Translations under genes and position numbers: made by a program | DNA from: Ophiura sarsii | Lineage: Eukaryota > Echinodermata > Ophiuroidea > Amphilepidida > Ophiuridae | Length of the DNA: 64,000 bases | NCBI GenBank assembly: GCA_035610835.1 | Contig: CM069452.1 | Coordinates: 65,134,919 to 65,198,918, forward strand | Direction: 5' to 3' | In this document: positions 1-13,156 of the stretch, one piece after another | Position numbering within the stretch: the stretch's first letter is position 1 | How the letters are laid out: each line of letters opens with the position of its first letter | The notes under the pieces: model-generated | Databases searched by the model: none | Told to the model about the DNA's origin: nothing | Seen by the model: only the letters and a program-made list of their open reading frames with translations

Positions 1-1536
1 TGCCTGTGAGATAATTACAAAGATTCAAGGATATAAGAAATAAATGCGTACAAAGTCCTACTATTTTTACGCTACACCCAGTATAATTACCTAAAATGAA
101 ATAGTGACTCGGAAGGCCAGATTATTAAGTTAAAAATTTAGACAAATAAAAAACAGTTGGATATAAAAATATAATTACCAAAAATCAAATTTACAATTCT
201 AACAGACAGTATATTTGTAAAGTAAACAAATTATGACTATTGTGGTGGTGTACAAAATGTAGTTGGATTTAAAGATAGATTAAATCAAGACTACCTACCC
301 TCCTTTCCTTAGAATATGAAATAATGGCCAAAATATTAACAAAGTTAAAAGTAAATACAATTGTGTATTAAAGAATGCAGGACGCCTTACCGTGGAAAAC
401 ATAATTATACTTTTTATAGCTTCAGCGAACCTTGGTTTGTTTTCTTTCATTCTGAATCCTGATCTCTCTCTGGTAGTCATACCAATCAAAATTTTAAATA
501 ATATCAGGCCAAGTAACAAAAATAATGTGTTTCTCGTCCAGACTTTTTTAAAAATCAGTGAGGGCGGCCCTTACTATTTCTGATTTTTTGGATTTTTTGT
601 GAATTTTGAGAAGCCAAATTACAAGCTTTTTGCAAGAATTGTTTCAATATTCGTATCACTATCTATGCCTACGAGTGTTTCTCGCATCTTTTTCATTGAA
701 AATAAAATGATGGACACACTCACACACAACAAAGACAGGTATGATTTTTGATTATTTTTTTTGGAACTTTTTTTGGAATTTTTGAAAATAATAAATAGCA
801 AAAATATTGGAGCGGCGTCAAAAATCAGTGCGTAATTTTTGTTACTTGCCCTCACAGTCAAATGAACGTACCACTTGACCGCCCACTCTGCCTACTGGTC
901 AAAATATCATATGATTGTATGCCCATTGGTTAATAGGGTGATTAGCAAGTTGTTAAACGTAGTTGAGATCAAAAGAGCTTTAAATAAAAGCGTATGCTGC
1001 TAATTTCTGTCTTGTATTAAAGAGAGAATGAGCGAGTGAAGAAAAGATATTGTCCTTGACGAAAGTACCAGGGCGGCTGTCAGTTGGTAGGTTGTTTAAC
1101 ATCGTTAAGATTGAAAGAGGCTTGCTAATTTCTGGGAGAATAGGCAATTTAAAGAAAATAGAGGAAATTCTTGACCTTGGCCAGAATTGAATAAGAGTCT
1201 GGACGTATTTGGTTTTCAAGACATCTGAGCAGAATGTTGTGTTGAATGACCAGAGGCAGTTTTTATGTTTTGTATTTTATACTCCTATTCCACACCTACA
1301 TGTAGTATAGTTCAAAACAGTTCACAAAAACTTGACTTGATTCAAACAACTTTCCCCAAAGATTAGACTCGATTCACCTTTGTCAAAAGACAGGATTTGA
1401 ATCTGATACTGGTTGATATCATTGCGTGTCCTTCGTACAACATGCCTCTATGCCGTAGTCTATTGTGCATTTGAAGTAGACCTATTACTTAGTATGCTAA
1501 ATAATTAAATGGAATGAGGATACAGTCGTAAGTTTG

Positions 1537-1738
1537 CAGGGCTGGAACTTCATTTGTTTTTCTTCAGGTAACTCACAAGCAAACCTGCCCATTCCACCAG
1601 CCAGTGTTAACTCACTTCTACTGTTAGTTTGATCAGTTTTACCTGCCAGTCAGTCGGGTACTTTTGCATCTTCACCTGCCTGACACAAAAGTTACCCGCT
1701 ATTGATTAGCGGGCGGGCGGGTACTATTTCCAGGCCTG
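1537..1738. mobile_element. hAT-type MITE, CAGGCCTGGAA family
   Basis: Ends CAGGGCTGGAA and TTCCAGGCCTG are inverted repeats. It is flanked by near-identical 8-bp duplications, TAAGTTTG (1529-1536) and TAAGTGTG (1739-1746). An 8-bp target duplication with CAGG-type ends is characteristic of hAT transposons. It is 202 bp with no coding capacity, so non-autonomous. Confidence 0.75.
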
Positions 1739-4228
1739 TAAGTGTGTGCGTAAAGATGCAACATATTTATGTATTGACACACCTCTATCGCCATTGACCT
1801 GATTCTCCCGACCTCCATACGCCCTCATTACCCAAATGGACAGGACACACTCCAACCACAAGCATGAACTTGATTGAGTGGAGGAAAATGACCCATCTGT
1901 AATTAAAAAACGAGAGCAATATGGCGGAATCCAATATCCTGAATGGACCCTTTTGATTTGTACTACTGGCTCTACCTGGAAGTACAAATGAGAAGAGATT
2001 AGTGTGACGTTTTGCGCCACGGGCAATGTTTGTTTAGCTATTTAAACGGCATGAGACACCCGACCCGGGGGTTGCTTGGTTGGTTGGTAGACTTCTGGGT
2101 TCGTTCATTATTAATTGATTAGAAAAGCTTGATCCAAATTACCGTTTGAGCCCAATTTTTTCAATGCGTTAATTAACCTTGACCAGTCTGCGGAACTTGA
2201 CCGTGTGGATCGGGAGCTAATAATGGTTATAACAAGCACAGATTTGTGGGTAATGTTACTTGATATTTGACGTCAGAATGATGAAACAAAGGGGGTTGGA
2301 TGTTGGTGTGAAGTATATATACCTTTCATCAAATGAATAATTAATTAGTTGATTGATTACATTGGGACAGATGGGACAGTTTTGGCCAAACAAATTGTCG
2401 ATTTCTGGGACGTGTAAATATGCATTTATAGTGCTGCAATTGCAAAATATTGTGGCATATCTAAATCCTCAGCATAGGGTGACAAGCTAAGTGGACCATA
2501 CTTGTCTTCATATTGTTAATTAAGGCACAGGAGCTTCAGAACATGATTATGTTTTAGAGCAGTCTTTAATACATCCATCCAGTAAACATTGTGCATTATA
2601 ATAAAGATTTGATCAGAAAACAATGTTCTACAAAATAGCTGGCTGTCGGACCTCTCAGGCTTTTATTTTTCAAAAACTTTTGCCATTTTTGGTCAACAAA
2701 AACAACAACCCAATTTTCAAAAAAATCTGTGTCATTTGGGCCTGTCTGACTGGTTTTTGCACTATTTTGTCATCTCCTTATGGCCATTTGGAGCAGTTGT
2801 ATTCCTTGGATACTACACACAATTTTGTTTGAGCGATTATAAATTTGCAGTAGGGTATTCTGCAAGAACTCCCCAAAGATTGGCCAGGATAGGATGGTCA
2901 GTCAGTCTGTCAACTTCTTGCATCTTCATCAGTGCAGATGCCTCATTAGGATCTCAATGAAGTCACCACTTCATCAAGATGGTTATCAACACAACTGTGC
3001 CCTACCACAAACTAACCACACACTCCAAAGTCATTCTATTAGTCAACATTGATGGACATTTTCAGTCAGGCTGTATCAGGCTATCCTAGCTATATTATGA
3101 TCATCCATCATTATATGATGACCCATAATTTACTTATCGCTCATTTTTTTCCAAAACGTCAACACTTCCCTAATGGCATTTGAGTACAGACACACTCTGG
3201 GTTAAGTTACCTTATTAACCTAAACTGGTTAAAAGAGAGGCCTTGTTTAATCATAACTGGGATCCATGGCGCATTAATTCACGCCCCTCAGTATTCACTG
3301 ACCAGGGCAATAAAGCTCGGTACACGGTAACCAAATGATGGCACGGTAACTAAATGACACGGCGCTTGACCATAGTAATACCTTTAGCTACTCAGCAGCT
3401 AATGTCATCGAGAGAAACGGCTCGATCTAAATATCACGGATTTTGTGCAAAACCAATTTGTGATGGTCCACTGCAACCGATATAGCTCTTCCCCGTTATG
3501 CAGTCGGATACGATGACATCGGTTTGTGCGTCTTCTTGCTCCTATCAACTTTGTGATTAGGTGCTGTGTGCAGTTTATGTTCAGTCCACCTGGTTTGGCG
3601 CTGCAAGCCTTTGCCATCGTTGTGTTTGGATGAGACTTTCTATCTTTCCTCATACAAACCATTTTCTCTTCATAATGGGTATCAAGATGTTATCAATTTG
3701 TAGCCAACCAAATGAATGGATGAATATATTACTAATAATATTCTTCAAGTGGCAATGCAGTGTACTTAATGAGAAGGTGGGGGGCGGGGGTTGGGGGGGG
3801 GGGGGGTGTTCTCAGCTTCTCGTGATGTTCAGTACTTTGTGAAAAACTCCATGTATTCTGCTCCAGCCATCAAAACACCAATCACTATTCACTATTCTTC
3901 ACTATTTTGTAGCTACAAAACTGAATTTACATGTGTACTTTTACAGCAAGAGGGTGCAGTTATTAGTAAAATGCATTTTGAGATATTGATGGAATTAGGC
4001 ATGCAATAACAAATAAAATAAAAACAATGTTACAGTTAATGTTTCTTCAGAAAGCAGTATTGGATCTTACTCACAAGGGTACTTTTGAAGCATTCAAAAT
4101 GCTCCTTTTGTTGGTATAAAGATCTCAACTTTTTCTTTGAGAGAAAACTGCGCCCTTTTGCTGCGATAGTTCACTTTATGCCCACCATGTGAATGAAGCA
4201 CTGAACCTAAAGAATAATGAATAATAAG

Positions 4229-4484
4229 GAAAAAAGAAAGTTGACTTGCCCTTTCAGGGCCAGAGTCTGGGTCGGAGGGTCTGATTTTTTAGATAAATAA
4301 AAAATTAAATTAAACAGGGAGATACTATTCAAAAACATGTTTTCATCTTTCTTTATTGTTATGTGCTTCTTTCAATTTTTTTTTTTTTTTTAAACTTTGA
4401 AAAGAAGAAAAAAATAGCGACCCTAGATTTCCGAAAATTTGTGTCGGTCGAAAAGGGCAAATCAACTTCTTCTTTATTTTTGCC
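4229..4484. mobile_element. Fold-back element with CGACC/GGTCG subterminal motif
   Basis: AAAGTTGACTTGCCCTTT near the left end pairs with AAAGGGCAAATCAACTT near the right. GGGTCGGAGGGTC and GCGACCCTAGA lie inside. It resembles the elements at 13157, 29780, 32141 and 40286, whose ends are A-rich and which carry a CGACCGACCCTAAA-like block. Confidence 0.45.
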
Positions 4485-5280
4485 TAAAGGCAAAACGGTT
4501 GTTTAGATACTTTCACATTCAAGTTTAATGTAGCTCTTCTGGACATGATGTTCTTTTTCAAGCAATGTTTCCCATTACTCCATTGAGGTATCATTTGAAA
4601 GCTACGGTTCATTTCCATTGTGATTGTTTACAAACAAAACGGTTGTTGTGGTACCATTTCTGATTTGCTTTCAGGAGGATGATTTTTGAGGATGAGTGCA
4701 AGGATTATAAATATATAGGCCAAATATTTGAAGACTGGATTTATTGATAATATTCATTTCAATTTGAAACATCTCATGCTTTGCTTGTTCCATTTGTTAT
4801 GCATGTTATGTTGCCATGGTAACGAGTCATATGCCCGGTCCATTAGACCCCGGGCAGGAAGAACTTTGGAAGATGACGGAATATTGGTTTGGCTGACAAA
4901 CCCCAATGCTAGTCATTTTTATCATTTTTTTCCCCTCCTTTTGTCGTGGCGACTTCCCGATTTGTTAAACGAGTAGAGATTGTGCTGAATAATATCACCG
5001 CTAATAAGCTTAGAAAGAGTGACGCATGCTGGCTACAAAACGATAGTTGCAGTCGAGTGTGTAATGTTTAAATATGCGTAAAAAATCTGTAGTGGTGCAC
5101 AAATTTCAGCTGTTTAAGAATTATTGAGAAATTGGTTAATTTGTATTGAAGGGCCAGCCAATATCGAGTGTAAAAACTTAACCCACAACAAAGTTTTCTC
5201 ATGGTTGAAATAATACTTTAGCTCCTGTGGTTTGTGATTTCTTGGAAGGCAATTAATTAATTAAATAAGTAATTATTATT

Positions 5281-5389
5281 TTCAACATTTTTTTTCTTTC
5301 TCTTTTCTTCATTTTCTTCTTCTTTTTTCTTCTTTTTTCTTCTTTTTTCTTCTTTTTTCTTCTTTTTTCTTCTTTTTTCTTCTTTTTGC
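5281..5389 (+). repeat. Polypyrimidine tandem tract, TTCTTCTTTTTTC unit
   Basis: About 100 bp of C/T only on the + strand, with seven near-perfect TTCTTTTTTC-type repeats at 5320-5385. It ends TTTTTGCAG, which looks like an acceptor, but the sequence after it has early stops in the relevant frames. Mirror-symmetric purine/pyrimidine tracts can form triplex DNA. Confidence 0.85.
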
Positions 5390-5876
5390 AGCTGGGGTAG
5401 AAGGGAGGTCCCTACAATTAAGACAGTTATAGTTTGTGATTGTGTTGCTCGGTCTTGACTAGTTTTGGGAAAAGAAAAAGAAGGGCTTTAAGTTTTTGGC
5501 ATTTGGTCTGCTGCTTTGTTAAAGTGAAATATGTGATTCAGGAATGGCTTTCATACATTGTACAATGCAAACCTCATTCAAATCACTCTTGTTCCCTTAA
5601 TGAATCATGTTACAGAAATGTATTCCAAAATGCCAGCCATTCATTGGTTTTCTATTTAAATACTGTTGACAACATGAATTTGATCGTTGAACTCAACCAA
5701 ATGCAAGATTGGGTTAAAAATGACATACGAGCTAAACTAATTTGGGGATTTCGTTTTAGTACACCACCACATGTTTGGGTTTATGCTAAAAGAAATAAAG
5801 TTACCTGTGTGTTTATAACGCAAGCCTTGCCACCACAATACATTGAAAGGATTTGTTATAGAATGTAGAGCTTTAA

Positions 5877-6586
5877 CACTTTTCACACGGCTATTTGTTT
5901 GACCATATACAAAACAGATTTTTCAGAAACCTTTCCCAAATTTCAAGGTCTATCTCAAGACTTACTGAACCAATATTAGGCATGTTTGTACTTATTTCAA
6001 TGCATCTCATGGTGATTCCAAATTTATGGTATTGAAATTCAATACTTTTCAAGACATTTTTGAAACATTTTGTGAAATTTTGGAATGTCGTCTGCAGCGT
6101 GGAAAGTGTTAAGAAATTGGGTTTGACCATATACAAAACAGATTTTTCAGAGACCTGTCCCAAATTTCAAGGTCTTTCTCAAGAGTGAAGACTTAGTGAA
6201 CCAATACTAGGCATGTTTGTACTTATTTCAATGCATCTCATGGTGATTCCAAATTTATGGTATTGAAATTCAATACTTTTCAAGACATTTTTGAAATTTG
6301 TGAAATTTTGGAATGTCGTCTGCAGATGCCTGCAGCGTAGAAAGTGTTAGAAATTGGGTTTGACCATATACAAAACAGATTTTTTAGAGACCTTTACCAA
6401 ATTTCAAGGTCTACCTCAAGAGTGAAGACTTAGTGAACCAATACTGGGCATGTTTGCACTTATTTCAATGCATATCTCATGGCGATTCCAAATATATGGT
6501 ATTAAAATTCAATACTTTTCAAGACATTTTTGAAACATTGTGATATCTTGGAATGTCGTCTGCAGACGCCTGCCGCGTGGAAAGTG
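5877..6586. mobile_element. TTAA-flanked MITE carrying a triple internal tandem repeat
   Basis: Ends CACTTTTCACACGGC and GCCGCGTGGAAAGTG are inverted repeats flanked by TTAA (5873-5876 and 6587-6590). The interior is three head-to-tail units of about 224-237 bp starting TTTGACCATATACAAAACAG at 5898, 6122 and 6359. A diverged inverted relative of the unit occurs near 60550-60690 inside another TTAA element. TTAA targets are typical of piggyBac and Kolobok transposons. Confidence 0.75.
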
Positions 6587-6834
6587 TTAACAAATTGGGG
6601 GATTTGATTTAGGATACTCTTAACACCACATGTTTTGGTAACACTTTTGTAAGATAGCTGAATTTGGCACTGCCTGAGCCTTTTTGAAGCCTTGATTCTA
6701 AGGATCCGGTGTGAAGAAATCAAGTATCATCAGTTGATAAAGTCGGCTAAGTCCCGAACCAATATGAGTCCAATTTGAAAAGTGAGCCTAATTGCCATTA
6801 GCCGTTATTTGTTAGTTTGATCATCGGCATATTA

Positions 6835-7620
6835 ACACAGCCTTAACACCGGTTCATTTCTGTAAGCGATCGTTTGCCGAGTGTGCTACCATATTGGGTA
6901 TCGGCGACGGAATCCAAATTGGACGGCGAGCCATCTCAGTTTGGCCAGTTGACAGCTTTTCGCAAAAGGCTATTTCAACCATTTTTGTATTAAATGTTAT
7001 TAATTCGTTAAGTGACTCGAGGTGTGTTTGATGGTGATTTAGCGGGACGAAGAAGCGCTACACCGAATTAACGCGCGGTCGTTCACATGGAGCAGACGCG
7101 AAAACTGGAGACACTTTGCACTATCCGATCTTGTGAACTGTGGCCGATAGTCCTAGTGTTTCAAACCAAATTATCGCAGTGTGAGTGTCAACCGTGGATT
7201 TATGTGAGCGCTGTAAGCGTGGATTTCTGAGGAGGGCGTCTGTGAGCGGATGAAGTTTGCAGTGGAGTCATCCCCCGAGATGCAACGCGATATACCTGGT
7301 GGGCCGGCGATGTTCGGCTATCAACCTTGTAGCCGAAGCTAAAGCCGGAAGAAATTGTTTTTGCAGTGGGAAGTGTTGGGGATTGTAGACGAATTGTTAT
7401 TTGGTGGGATTTTCATTCACGCAGTGCAAAATGTGGATTGTGTCGGGGCTTTGTATCTGTGTCGATATTGCGGCTTATCTTGTCACTCTGCCTGCTTAGT
7501 AGGCGGAAATTGTGAACAAAATGGCCGACTTAAAAACAAAGGAGAACTATTGCGGATGAAATTGGTGCTTTGTCGTAAGACGGGAGTCTTTCAATAAGTA
7601 ATAATCGGTGTGATTTAGCA
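6835..7620 (+). promoter_or_regulatory. CpG-rich island-like stretch, candidate internal promoter
   Basis: This stretch stands out from its AT-rich surroundings by many CpG dinucleotides (for example GCGCGGTCG near 7074 and CGCGAAAACTGG near 7091). It has no inverted-repeat ends and no repeat relatives elsewhere in the window. Candidate splice donors are GTAAGC at 7213-7218 and GTAAGA at 7575-7580. An ATG at 7251 opens only about 30 codons, so any exon here is probably non-coding 5' UTR. In vertebrate LEF1 and TCF7, internal promoters give isoforms without the beta-catenin domain; a similar role here is inference. Confidence 0.3.
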
Positions 7621-8310
7621 ATGGCTTCTGATCAGTGAGAAAGGGATCATCCCAAAAGTTACTCAACATTAAAAAAAAAAAACCAAACCTTCGGTAAAAC
7701 AAATGAAAATGCTAAATAGTAGCGAGATTCTGGTAGGAAACACTTTTCTAGTACTAAGTACAGGGGGTTTTCCACCAACATATCCTTACGTCATTGTGTT
7801 TTATTGTATTGGAGAAAGCAAGTTCTATAACGATAACTTCTAGAGCACCCTGTACTATGATGTACTTTATGGTGTTTATGATCAGCAAGACCAATTATGA
7901 TAGTAAAATGTGAGGGTAGAGAAATGTGAATGTTTGAAAAACTAGTCATTGGTTGATGTCATTGAACATGTACAAATGAAATCTGAAATTGTGGGTTCTC
8001 TCGAATGACGGGAACACACTTTTTTGTTTAGCCTTCTCAGACTTAGCAGACTACTGACAAAGTAGGCCTCAAAACCAGATCCAGTATTTAATGGCTCACC
8101 TGTTATTTGTGTATGTAAGTTTTATACATTAAAGGTTTATTGTATTGATCCTGTATAGTGCAATTATGTACGTTTTGGTATAAGAATCTTTTTATTGTCC
8201 AGATGGGTAAAGATCAAAAACAGGTTGCATTGCCCTCGTCTTTCTTCATCATTCCCTTCCTAATTTTGATATCCTCTGAAGTCCTGCTCCCTGCCAATGA
8301 GCATGGTGTG

Positions 8311-8479
8311 CAGGTCTGGAAAATGGGGCAAATTGGGAAGCTCCTTGCTGGGAAATTTGGGCATTTGGAGGGAAATTTTGCTCTAATCCATATAAGGAAA
8401 TACATAAGAAATAGTAGGACAAAAATTGGAGGGAAATTTAGGTTGGCGTGCCAGGAAAGCAACATTTTTTCCAGGCCTG
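8311..8479. mobile_element. hAT-type MITE, CAGGCCTGGAA family
   Basis: Ends CAGGTCTGGAAAA and TTTTTTCCAGGCCTG, with a perfect 8-bp duplication ATGGTGTG on both sides (8303-8310 and 8480-8487). It is 169 bp. The interior (CTCCTTGCTGGGAAATTTG and a second GGAGGGAAATTT block) matches the copy at 31710. The ORF crossing it is not a host gene. Confidence 0.9.
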
Positions 8480-9022
8480 ATGGTGTGATCTCCTGCATTG
8501 TCCTTCATCATCTGTTCATTCACTGTCAAGACGAATCTGTTCCCCCACTTTGCCAAATCTTGCATTGTTAGCCTTCTCTGTCTCTTCCTTACGCCCACCA
8601 AGTCCTTGCCGAATTATCACCCCGTTTCCCCCCAACTATAACTCTTTATCACAATTCGTACTGGGAATGCCATTTATTATTGTCATAACTTGTAAATTCA
8701 CACTTGGAGACACATTGTTCAGCTAAGATATGGTTTACCGAAGTCGGTCACATTCCAACATAGTTTTGAGACACGGATGACAAGGATGGTATTCATCGCA
8801 AGCTGATGGGGGTAACCGTGGCCGGTCATGTAGGCTATAGTTTGTTCAGTACAAGGTAATTGTCTCAAACATGTAGGAGTAACAATGATGATCATAGGAG
8901 CTATAGTTTGTTTAGTATGAGGTATCCCGTGCTGGTAAATGGTGAGGGTCACATTTGATACAGGGTGGTGATATCAGTATGTTCAGCACAAAATAGGCCG
9001 GCCTCAATTTCATGATTCCAGG

Positions 9023-9427
9023 CTATTAGGCCCTTCACAATCGATGTTGAGTTTCCTGTTACAGGTTTAATAAAAGGGACGAGGTGACTTTTAATTATTA
9101 ATTATTAATTATCTTTTATTTTCTTTATTTTGAAACTAATTATTTTGTGGTCGCAACCAATTCCTACCCCAATATATTGAGGACTCTGCATTTAATTATT
9201 TTCCAAGTATGATTAATTTGATACAAAAGTAATAATGCAATCATGTTCTATATTAAAATCATCATAGCTAATATGATTAAAGTTAGAAAGTAGCAAATAA
9301 AGTTTATAGAAAGTCATTTTAAATGTGAAATCCTAAATTAAAATAAAATAATAAAACATTTTCTAATTCTCAATGTTAGATGCGGTGGGCAACAGGAAAC
9401 TCAAAATCAATTGTGAAGGCCTAATAG
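9023..9427. mobile_element. Inverted-repeat MITE with about 40-bp ends
   Basis: The left arm 9023-9062 (CTATTAGGCCCTTCACAAT then GAGTTTCCTGTT) is complementary to the right arm 9388-9427 (AACAGGAAACTC then ATTGTGAAGGCCTAATAG). The interior is AT-rich. The superfamily cannot be decided from the flanks. Confidence 0.7.
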
Positions 9428-9929
9428 GACAGTCATCCCAACTGATGGTTTAAATTGTTAGGATTCATTGGTGGGTTTCAAATTGGTTGCATGTAATACT
9501 GTAAAACTTGAATTGTTTAGAAGTAATGTAAACTTTGGGAGTTACATAATGTGTAACTTTGCAATGCACCGCTGCAATGTAAATTGGAAATATTTGCGGC
9601 ATGAAATGTTACTTGTATTAGTGCTCCTCGCAAAATTTGTGAATTTTATTAAACGCACACATTTCAACAGTTCTGGTTTCACAGTGAGAAGCTGTTTACT
9701 GTTAACTGTTAGCCTAGAGCCCATCCTTTTCATGGAAATACACCACAGATCAAGCCGTTGTCATACTCGATCATTTTGGAATGTTTCAAAGGTGTGTGAT
9801 CTGATTAAATCATACATTGTAGACGGTGATCAAATTCACATTTCCCATCAATAGTTTTTTGGTATCTGGAGAAGGCCTTTTCCATTCTATTTCCTCCTGC
9901 AACATTTTAGACCAGCGAGATGTTTACTG

Positions 9930-10315
9930 TAGATAAGGCTTGCACGACAAAATTTGTTTGTGGTTGACCAGTCGCCACCATTTGGCGACCATTGGAGGTT
10001 TAAATTCGGACGAAATTTCGATGCTCAATTAGTCTTGAAAATGTATAAAGAAAGGAAGGATGACACAAACTAAAGAACAGATAACTTACACAAGGCATTT
10101 CACTAACGTCATTGCTTGGCCAGGAATATCTAAGGTGGGATAATATCACATGCGTTGGTAATAATTACTTGGGAGCAGATTTTTCTTCTCATTCAGTGTG
10201 CTTGTTTAGGACTTGCACTTTATTCGTCGACTATTGCGAGGTACAAAGTCGCATGTCCAACTAGCGCCAATAGTCGCGACCCCGACTAATGGCAACCAGG
10301 TCTTGCAAGCCTACT
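9930..10315. mobile_element. Probable inverted-repeat MITE
   Basis: GTAGATAAGGCTTGCACGAC near the left border pairs with GTCTTGCAAGCCTAC near the right. Subterminal TTTGGCGACCATT and AATGGCAACCAGG also correspond. The arms are diverged; no clear target duplication is seen. Confidence 0.45.
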
Positions 10316-10964
10316 ATATGCAAGCGAAGAAGCAGTGAATAAATAATTAGTCTAATGAAAGTCAATGCCTAGGTTTCTGTTTCATACTCATATCATTATT
10401 TTACACTCATTTATATCAACTTTTTTGATGCAAAATGGACACATAATAACAATGCGATCAATTTCAAATACCACTTATAACAGGTTTTTGTAATTATATG
10501 TGTTTGTCAACATAGCCAGACATTAATGTATGAATTCACTACTTCTTTGCTTTTAGGCGTTTTTAATGTTTTATGACATCCTCTGTTTCTGGCCACAGTT
10601 GGTTTCCCTGTGTTTTAATATAAATTTATGCTGTGATTCCTGTGTTTAATATTTTGCTGTATGTAGTATTAAGGTTGTTAATTCGGAATATTGTAATTGC
10701 AATGCACATTTCACCCTTTTCTCATGCTTTAATTAATATTGATGCAATACTGATTGTGCAATATGTATTCTGTGCATCACACTTTTTGACTATTCCCATT
10801 TTTACTTATGTATATTTCACAGTTATCACCGTTGTCTGTTCTTGCTCTTATTTAGACTTAACTGTGCAATATTCATACAATATTTTTATCTTGTTGTTAT
10901 CGGTAGAGGATGTTTTAATATTTTATATCTATATATTGCTCCCGTGCTTTACGCTTTTAATTTA

Positions 10965-11046
10965 TCTTTGTAAAGCGCCTTGAGTTCTTTTTGATGTAAT
11001 TGCGCTATTAAGAAATAGATTATTATTATTATTATTATTATTATTA
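10965..11046 (+). mobile_element. 3' tail of an L2/CR1-type LINE or dependent SINE
   Basis: TGTAAAGCGCCTTGAGTTC, then TGCGCTATTAAGAAATAGAT and an (ATT)n run. The same signature ends the LINE fragment at 42708. The upstream 10633-10983 ORF shows no reverse transcriptase motif. Confidence 0.6.
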
Positions 11047-11370
11047 ATTTATATTCCCGCCAAACATTTGATATTTTCATACCCAACACCAGAATGGCAT
11101 GAACTGTTAGAAAACGTGATGAAATGATGCTAAAGACGTCAACGAGGGTGTTGGTTCATGCTTCTGTGTCTAAATTGGGTTGGCTGAAATTGGCAAATCA
11201 TTTTCTTACTCCAAAACTAAGTTTATAATTGCAAAAAGTGAAGATAATGAAATATTTGGAAAATAACGAATTTTCAACGCGGGGGGAGGAAACCAATGAG
11301 GGCGGTAAACAGGAACCTAGGCATGGACTTTCATTACCCTTATCCGCTGCTGGTGGTAACATACTTCATA

Positions 11371-11733
11371 TACAGCGTGTCCCCCAAAAACTGGAGAGCT
11401 TATAACTGAAGAAGTAGGACACATAGCCGTTTAATATGTCGTCATATTCAAGTAAATATATCTGTCCTTAATTGGTGAAATTATGAGACCAATCTGATGT
11501 CAACGTTATGAAATACAAAACTTTGAATAGAGCATGGTAAGAACCTGTTTTTACTGATTTTAGCAATAAACCACCAATACGTTGCATTTGTGCATTGTGT
11601 GCAAGTTTCCCCTGCATCGGGAGTTTATTCTCTGATATAACTTTATGCTTTTAAAAAGCATGAAGTTATATGGATTAACTTAAAAGTTATAAGCTCTCCA
11701 GTTTTTGGAACCAGTTTTTTGGGACACGCTGTA
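11371..11733. mobile_element. Tc1/mariner-like MITE, CAGCGTGTCCC ends
   Basis: Ends TACAGCGTGTCCC and GGGACACGCTGTA are inverted repeats with TA at both borders. Subterminal AACTGGAGAGCTTATAACT and AGTTATAAGCTCTCCAGTT are also complementary. It is about 363 bp, non-coding. The TA border suggests a Tc1/mariner-type target duplication. Confidence 0.75.
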
Positions 11734-12254
11734 CTATAAGGACTGTAGAATTACATGGATTAAGGTTCTATTATGTAAATGGAATGCAAAACAAATCAGC
11801 ACCGCAACAGTGTTACATATAGTGCTTATGAAGTTATGATATAATACGAGAAAAATTAAATAATATTTAAATTTTCAACTGATATTTTGTGATTGGAATC
11901 TGACAGGCTCCCTAAATGCCATGCACTTGGTGGTGGTGATCAGTGGTGGTAGAATTGGCTTCTCTAAACAAACAAAGACAAGTTCACAGTCGACCCATAG
12001 CTGCCACTTGGTGAATGGATGGATGAAGAGACACAACACCACACTGTATCAGGAGTAAGACAGCTCATAAGAGTTTAAATGAAGTCGAGAATCAATCGTG
12101 AATCTGTCAGCCAGCACTTGGATTTGTTTGACCACAGCAGGAGTGGGACTGGCAACCTCTCTGTATATTGAGTTCTGACGAGAGAAATTACAAAGAGAAA
12201 AGATGGGGAGGGGGATAAAGTATAGAGTTAAACAAGTCTGCTGTCAGACAAGTA

Positions 12255-12618
12255 GAGCGTGTGTGGTCTAGTGGGTAGATCGCAGGTCTCACGATACAAA
12301 GGTTGTGAGTTCGAGCCCCACTACGGCCAACATGTTTGTATCCTTGGGCAAGGTACTTAGTCTCAATTGCCTTGTGGTTCAGAAGTAACGTAGAAATGGT
12401 GGTCTCGTGTATCGGAAGAGCAAAATCCGAGCACGTTAAAAGGTCACAGACTCCTTCGTAAAGAGTAGGGGATCATCCCGGTCTGTGGCTGTACACACAT
12501 CAGTCCTAGGTCACAGGGCAGGGGTTGCACAGTTAACACGTCCTGTGTGTTCAAGCCTCCTTCGCGTGTTATTCCACTAGGAATGTTGCGAAGTATTCAA
12601 GAAGAAGAAGAAGAAGTT
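12255..12618 (+). mobile_element. tRNA-derived SINE with AAG tail
   Basis: A tRNA-like head has an A-box-like TGGTCTAGTGGGTAGATCG and a B box GGTTGTGAGTTCGAGCCCC, followed by a body unrelated to tRNA and an AAG microsatellite tail (12600-12617). It does not fold into a complete tRNA gene, so SINE is preferred. Confidence 0.7.
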
Positions 12619-13156
12619 TAAAACTGTCTGACAGGGAACCTGTTAACTTATAGCTGATATTATGAATACCGACCTATAATCTCACAATACATTTACTTGT
12701 AAACATGAATTTCTTGTACATCTTCGCCTTAAGAATATTGATGGTAGGAAATGTATAAAAGGTCTTAATCCGATCATCCAGGGCTATCACTGGATGTTTT
12801 GGATATTTTTTCCGATGATGTAAATACTTTTCTCTCAACTTTGCCGTTATGTTGGAGATATGAAACAAGCCAATGTGAGATAATTACCACATGCACTATA
12901 ATAAGGCCTTTGAATATGCCATTATGCTCTAGCACCGCTTGCTTTTTGAGAACTTATTTTCTCATTGGTGCATGAATTGCGTGCGCCAATGTGGACATTT
13001 TGGCGCTTTGCACATTTTGAAGAATTTTGCTTGTTTTTTGTTGCTGTGATTTTGAGATTCCTTACATAGACATACATACTAAATTAATACATTTGCAAAA
13101 TTTCCACTTTTACAATATACCTTATTGTGAATCCCAGTTGAAGAAAGACCACCCCC

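Noticed and set aside
3778..3810. G-quadruplex promoter element
   Set aside because: A pure G homopolymer of uncertain length in intronic or flanking sequence; many such runs occur without gene context.
5440..5868. 142-codon ORF
   Set aside because: No recognised domain, no family resemblance, and it ends at the border of a MITE. Its length is not exceptional for 64 kb of six-frame sequence.
8158..8571. 137-codon ORF
   Set aside because: It runs straight through a hAT MITE with clear 8-bp duplications, so it is chance.
10633..10983. 116-codon hydrophobic ORF
   Set aside because: AT-rich sequence reads as Ile/Phe/Leu; it ends in the 3' tail of a LINE-type repeat and has no motif.
12255..12330. 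A functional tRNA gene
   Set aside because: The A and B boxes are present, but no full cloverleaf was found and a SINE body with an AAG tail follows.
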